NCBI GenBank assembly: GCA_015487335.1
Contig: WFPZ01000071.1
Span: 1 to 9,949 of the forward strand
From: Paracoccaceae bacterium
Lineage (GTDB): Bacteria > Pseudomonadota > Alphaproteobacteria > Rhodobacterales > Rhodobacteraceae
Reading direction: 5' to 3'
DNA length: 9,949 bases
The notes below the pieces were generated by a model that worked only from the letters and a program-made list of their open reading frames with translations, was not told where the DNA came from and made no database searches. Shown here one piece after another: positions 6,402 through 9,949 of this stretch (position 1 is its first letter; each line of letters begins with the position of its first letter). A program made the translations under genes and the position numbers.

Positions 6402-7769
6402 ATGCCCGGCAACCTGACATTCGATGCACTGAAAGAGGCCGTGATCAGCGGCGAGATCGACACCGTCCTGGCCTGTGTCGTGGACATGCAGGGCCGGCTG
6501 ATGGGCAAGCGCTTTCATGCCCACAACTTCGTGGAAACCGCCTGGGAGGAAAGCCACTGCTGCAACTACCTGCTGGCCACCGACCTGGAGATGTTCACCG
6601 TCGAGGGATACGCCTCGACAAGCTGGGCCTCGGGCTATGGCGACTACGTGATGAAGCCCGATCTGGCCACGCTGCGGCGCGTCCCCTGGCTCGAGGGCAC
6701 GGCACTGGTGCTGTGCGACGTGCTTGACCATCACAGCCACGAGCCCGTGCCCCATTCGCCCCGCGCCATCCTCCAGAAGCAGATCGCCCGGCTGGCCGGC
6801 AAGGGCATGCGCGCGATGATGGCCACCGAGCTGGAGTTCTTCCTGTTCGAGCAATCCTACGAGCAGGCCCGCCATTCCGGCTATCGGGGCCTGACCCCGA
6901 TCAGCGCCTACAACGAGGATTACCACATCTTCCAGACCACCAAGGAAGAGGGCGTCATGCGCGCCATCCGCAACGGGCTGTTCGGCGCCGGCATCCCGGT
7001 TGAATGCTCCAAGGGCGAGGCCGAGGCCGGACAGGAGGAAATCAACTACCGCTATTCCGACGTGCTGGACACCGCCGACAACCACGTCATCATCAAGAAC
7101 GGCGCCAAGGAGATCGCCTGGCAGAACGGCCGCGCCCTGACCTTCCTGGCCAAGCCCAGCCACAAGACGGCGGGCTCGTCCAGCCACATCCACCAGTCGC
7201 TGTGGTCTTTGGACGGCAAGCCGCTGTTCTACGACGAAAAGGCCGAATGGGGCATGTCGAAGCTGATGCGCCACTACGTGGCCGGGCTTCTGGCGCACGC
7301 CAGCGAAATCACCTGGTTCCTGGCGCCCTATGTCAACTCCTACAAGCGTTTCGCCGAGGGCACCTTCGCCCCGACCAAGGCGATCTGGAGCCGCGACAAC
7401 CGCACCGCCGGCTACCGGATGTGCGGCGAGGGCACCCGGGCGATCCGCATCGAGTGCCGCGTGGGCGGTGCGGATCTCAACCCGTATCTCGCCGCCGCCG
7501 CCCTGATCGCCGCGGGGCTCGACGGAATCGAGCGCGAACTGGAGCTGGAGCCCCCCTTCGTGGGCGATGCCTATGCCGCCAGGCGCGCCCGCTCCATCCC
7601 CCGCACCCTGCGCGATGCGGCAACCGCGATGAAACGCTCGAAGATGCTGCGCGCGGCCTTCGGCGACGAGGTGATCGACCACTACTACCGCGCCGCCATG
7701 TGGGAGCAGGAAGAATACGACCGCGTCGTCACCGACTGGGAGGTCGCCCGCGGCTTCGAACGGGCATGA
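6402..7769 (+). CDS. Glutamine-synthetase-family ligase, probable gamma-glutamyl-amine synthetase
   Basis: ATP-dependent ligase of the type I glutamine synthetase fold (455 residues, normal length), expected to join the gamma-carboxyl of glutamate to an amine in the cytoplasm. Active-site blocks seen: DMQGRLMGKR at 28-37; ATELEFFLFE at 141-150 (metal ligands E143, E145); GEAEAGQEEINYRY at 205-218 (E206, E213); SSHIHQSL at 260-267 (H262/H264); NSYKRF at 312-317; and RIECRVGGADLNPYLAAAAL at 349-368 (E351, R353). By eye the catalytic flap glutamate of true glutamine synthetase (Salmonella Glu327, in GYEAP) is replaced by Phe322 (GTFAP), as in PuuA-like enzymes that use larger amines. The tyrosine adenylylation site (NLYDLP) is also absent; the region reads RRARSIPRTL. 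GAGGAG at 6391-6396 precedes the ATG. Neighbouring alcohol and aldehyde dehydrogenases support a catabolic rather than nitrogen-assimilation role. The amine itself is not determined. Confidence 0.92.
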   Translation: MPGNLTFDALKEAVISGEIDTVLACVVDMQGRLMGKRFHAHNFVETAWEESHCCNYLLATDLEMFTVEGYASTSWASGYGDYVMKPDLATLRRVPWLEGTALVLCDVLDHHSHEPVPHSPRAILQKQIARLAGKGMRAMMATELEFFLFEQSYEQARHSGYRGLTPISAYNEDYHIFQTTKEEGVMRAIRNGLFGAGIPVECSKGEAEAGQEEINYRYSDVLDTADNHVIIKNGAKEIAWQNGRALTFLAKPSHKTAGSSSHIHQSLWSLDGKPLFYDEKAEWGMSKLMRHYVAGLLAHASEITWFLAPYVNSYKRFAEGTFAPTKAIWSRDNRTAGYRMCGEGTRAIRIECRVGGADLNPYLAAAALIAAGLDGIERELELEPPFVGDAYAARRARSIPRTLRDAATAMKRSKMLRAAFGDEVIDHYYRAAMWEQEEYDRVVTDWEVARGFERA

Positions 7770-7795
7770 GGCGCTCCGCCAGCCCCCGGACAACC

Positions 7796-7812
7796 GGCCG
7801 GCGCGACCGGCC
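7796..7812 (+). repeat. Short GC inverted repeat between ligase and aldehyde dehydrogenase genes
   Basis: GGCCGG (7796-7801) and CCGGCC (7807-7812) can pair around a 5-base loop, within the 61-base gap between the two genes. There is no T-run. With only six G/C pairs in DNA this rich in G and C, it may be chance; at most it is a weak processing or stability element. Confidence 0.3.
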
Positions 7813-7830
7813 CAGAAAGCGAGAAAGACC

Positions 7831-9219
7831 ATGACGAAGATGATCCGTTGCATCTCGCCGATCGATGGATCGGTCTATGCCGAACGCCCGGTGCTGAGCC
7901 CCGACCAGGCCCGCGATGCCGTCGCCCGCGCACGCGAGGCGCAACGGGGCTGGGCGGCGCGCCCGCTGGACGAACGCCGCCGGCTGGTGATGGCCGGCAT
8001 CGAGGCGCTGGCCGCCATGAACGACCGCGTGGTCGAGGAACTGGCCTGGCAGATGGGACGCCCGGTGCGCTACGGCGGCGAGATCGGCGGCGTGCGCGAA
8101 CGCGCCGAACACATGGCCTCGATCGCCGAATCCGCCCTCGCCCCGATCGAGATCGAGAACTCCGACGCCTTCCACCGCTACATCGCGCGCGAGCCGCACG
8201 GGGTGGTGATGGTGATCGCCCCCTGGAACTATCCCTATCTGACGGCCGTCAACACCATCGTCCCGGCGCTGATCGCCGGCAACACGGTGGTGCTCAAGCA
8301 CGCCACCCAGACGCTGCTGGCCGGCGAGCGCATGGCCGAGGCGCTGCATGCGGGGGGCGTGCCCGAGGACGTGTTCATCAACGTCTTCCTCGACCATGAA
8401 ACCACGTCCTCCCTGATCGCGGCGAAGTCCTTCGACTTCGTCAACTTCACCGGCTCGGTGCGCGGCGGCCAGGAGATGGAGCGCGCCGCCGCCGGCACCT
8501 TCACCGGCCTGGGGCTGGAGCTGGGCGGCAAGGACCCGGGCTACGTGATGGAAGACGCCGATCTGGACGCGGCCGTGGACGTGCTGATGGACGGGGCGAT
8601 GTTCAACTCCGGCCAGTGCTGCTGCGGGATCGAACGTATCTATGTCCACGAATCCCTCTTTGACGCCTTCGTGGAAAAGGCCGTGGCGCTGGTCTCCGGC
8701 TACAGGCTGGGCAACCCGCTCGATCCCGAAACCACCATCGGCCCGATGGCCAACATCCGTTTCGCCAATCTGGTGCGCGAACATGTGGCCGAAGCGGTGG
8801 AAAAGGGCGCGCGCGCCCTGATCGACCCGGCGCTGTTCCCCCAGGACGACGGCGGCACCTATCTCGCCCCGCAGATCCTGGTGGACGTGGACCACTCCAT
8901 GCGGGTGATGCGCGAGGAAAGCTTCGGCCCCGTGGTCGGGATCATGCCGGTCAGGGACGACGCCGAGGCGATCGCGCTGATGAACGACAGCGAGTTCGGC
9001 CTCACCGCCTCGCTCTGGACCTCCGACCCCGAGCGCGCCGCCCGCATCGGCCGGCAGATCGAGACCGGCACCATCTACATGAACCGCTGCGATTACCTCG
9101 ACCCGGCCCTGTGCTGGACCGGCTGCAAGAACACAGGCCGCGGCGGGGCGCTTTCGGTGCTCGGCTATCACAACCTGACCAGACCAAAATCCTACCACCT
9201 GAGGAAAGCCCTGAAATGA
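7831..9219 (+). CDS. NAD(P)-dependent aldehyde dehydrogenase
   Basis: A 462-residue enzyme of the classical ALDH superfamily, oxidising an aldehyde to a carboxylate. Seen: the APWNYPY nucleotide/substrate loop at 130-136; VVLKHATQT at 153-161 with the conserved lysine K156 (the usual KPA is KHA here, a variant also found in semialdehyde dehydrogenases); FTGSVRGG at 206-213; LELGGKDP at 229-236 with general-base Glu230; FNSGQCCC at 258-265 with catalytic Cys264; and EESFGPVVGI at 362-371. The order and length are normal and the protein looks complete. The start is preceded only by a weak AGAAAG-type site (7814-7827 region). Its stop overlaps the next start (ATGA at 9216-9219), so it is probably translationally coupled to the alcohol dehydrogenase. 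In this operon the likely substrate is the aldehyde made by that partner, perhaps still gamma-glutamylated, as for PuuC in putrescine breakdown. Confidence 0.94.
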   Translation: MTKMIRCISPIDGSVYAERPVLSPDQARDAVARAREAQRGWAARPLDERRRLVMAGIEALAAMNDRVVEELAWQMGRPVRYGGEIGGVRERAEHMASIAESALAPIEIENSDAFHRYIAREPHGVVMVIAPWNYPYLTAVNTIVPALIAGNTVVLKHATQTLLAGERMAEALHAGGVPEDVFINVFLDHETTSSLIAAKSFDFVNFTGSVRGGQEMERAAAGTFTGLGLELGGKDPGYVMEDADLDAAVDVLMDGAMFNSGQCCCGIERIYVHESLFDAFVEKAVALVSGYRLGNPLDPETTIGPMANIRFANLVREHVAEAVEKGARALIDPALFPQDDGGTYLAPQILVDVDHSMRVMREESFGPVVGIMPVRDDAEAIALMNDSEFGLTASLWTSDPERAARIGRQIETGTIYMNRCDYLDPALCWTGCKNTGRGGALSVLGYHNLTRPKSYHLRKALK

Positions 9220-9949
9220 TACCAACCGCCAACTGGTCCTATCCCACCGCCATCCGCTTCGGGGCGGGGCGGATCCGCGAACTTCCCGAAGCATGCGCGG
9301 CCGCCGGCATCAAGCGCCCGCTGCTTGTCACCGACCGCGGCCTGGCCGAACTGCCGGTGACTTCCCTTGCCCTCGACATTCTCGAGGATGCCGGGCTGGG
9401 GCGGGGGCTGTTCTCGGAGGTGGACCCCAACCCCAACGAGGCCAACCTCGCGGCCGGGGTGATGGCCTACAAGGCCGGCAACCACGATGGCGTCATCGCC
9501 TTCGGCGGCGGCTCGGGGCTGGACCTGGGCAAGCTGATCGCGCTGATGGTCGGCCAGACCCGCCCGGTGTGGGATTTCGAGGATGTGGACGACTGGTGGA
9601 CGCGCGCCAACGCCGAGGCCATCGCCCCGATCATCGCCGTGCCCACCACCGCCGGCACCGGCTCGGAGGTGGGGCGCGCCGGGGTGCTGACCAATTCCGA
9701 GACCCATGTGAAGAAGATCATCTTCCACCCCAGGCTGATGCCCTCGGTGGTGATCTGCGACCCCGAACTCACCGTCGGCATGCCCAGGGCGATCACCGCC
9801 GGCACCGGCATGGACGCCTTCGCCCATTGCCTCGAGGCCTACAGCTCGCCCCATTACCACCCCATGAGCCAGGGGATCGCGCTGGAGGGCATGCGGCTGG
9901 TGCGCGAATATCTGCCGCGCGCCTATGCCGACGGCACCGACCTGGAAGC
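9216..9949 (+). CDS. Iron-containing (group III) alcohol dehydrogenase, cut by the right edge
   Basis: The N-terminal 244 residues of a family that is usually about 380-400 long; the rest lies beyond the window. It is a cytoplasmic NAD(P)-dependent alcohol/aldehyde oxidoreductase. Seen: TAIRFGAGRI at 11-20, the typical opening; the VDPNPNEAN block at 69-77; GGGSGLDLGK at 97-106, which binds the dinucleotide phosphates; PTTAGTGSEV at 143-152; and the first two metal ligands D200 and H204 in GTGMDAFAHCLEAY (197-210). The two further histidine ligands would be encoded outside. GAGGAAAG at 9201-9208 is a good ribosome binding site, and the ATG overlaps the stop of the aldehyde dehydrogenase gene. 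Together the two enzymes could take a hydroxyl to a carboxyl. Family identification is secure; the direction and substrate of the reaction are inferred from the neighbours. Confidence 0.94.
   Translation, partial: MIPTANWSYPTAIRFGAGRIRELPEACAAAGIKRPLLVTDRGLAELPVTSLALDILEDAGLGRGLFSEVDPNPNEANLAAGVMAYKAGNHDGVIAFGGGSGLDLGKLIALMVGQTRPVWDFEDVDDWWTRANAEAIAPIIAVPTTAGTGSEVGRAGVLTNSETHVKKIIFHPRLMPSVVICDPELTVGMPRAITAGTGMDAFAHCLEAYSSPHYHPMSQGIALEGMRLVREYLPRAYADGTDLE

Noticed and set aside
3808..6429. An 873-codon open frame on the minus strand opposite the TRAP genes, rich in His, Arg, Gln and Gly
   Set aside because: It mirrors the G/C third-position bias of the real genes on the plus strand, has a low-complexity composition and no recognisable domain.
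6402..7769. Assignment as the main nitrogen-assimilating glutamine synthetase GlnA
   Set aside because: It lacks the flap glutamate and the adenylylation site, has no neighbouring glnB, and lies in a catabolic-looking operon.
6336..9294. Long minus-strand open frames opposite the ligase and aldehyde dehydrogenase genes
   Set aside because: No motif is recognisable, and the opposite strand carries complete catalytic motif sets in the right order.

Overview
The window is dense, GC-rich chromosomal DNA with tight gene spacing and strong G/C bias at third codon positions. A tripartite TRAP transporter with a Tat-exported binding protein, beside short-leader operons, fits an alphaproteobacterium, most likely a Rhodobacteraceae/Paracoccaceae relative. 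The taxonomy is inferred from style and gene families, not from a marker gene.

Layout. (1) Positions 1-1373, minus strand: a bifunctional mannose-1-phosphate guanylyltransferase/mannose-6-phosphate isomerase (GDP-mannose supply for surface polysaccharide), cut at its C-terminus by the window edge and probably unrelated to the rest. (2) 1503-2405, minus strand: a MurR/RpiR-type regulator (HTH plus SIS-like domain). (3) 2406-2521: divergent control region with an A-rich tract, a perfect TTGACA -35 box and an imperfect inverted repeat over the expected -10/start region. (4) 2522-9949, plus strand: one apparent operon of N-formylglutamate-amidohydrolase-family protein, TRAP small permease (DctQ), TRAP large permease (DctM), TRAP binding protein (DctP-like), glutamine-synthetase-family ligase, aldehyde dehydrogenase and iron-containing alcohol dehydrogenase (cut by the right edge). 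Start/stop junctions touch or overlap at 3322/3323, 3917-3921 and 9216-9219. The three wider gaps are 55-75 bases, and the one after the binding protein gene holds a perfect 10-bp stem-loop.

How the genes may work together (inference). The gene set reads as a variant of the Puu logic for amine catabolism. An amine is imported, its nitrogen is gamma-glutamylated by the glutamine-synthetase-like ligase, a hydroxyl is oxidised to aldehyde and then to acid by the two dehydrogenases, and an amidohydrolase releases glutamate and an amino acid. An alcohol dehydrogenase plus an aldehyde dehydrogenase points to an amino alcohol; ethanolamine (giving glycine) is the simplest candidate. Two residue-level observations agree with an unusual amine substrate. 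The ligase lacks the glutamate that canonical glutamine synthetase uses in ammonium chemistry (Phe322 at that place by eye). The TRAP binding protein appears to have Phe where most family members have the carboxylate-gripping arginine. No biochemical assignment is proved by the sequence alone.

No tRNA, rRNA, CRISPR array, insertion sequence, attachment site or replication origin was seen.
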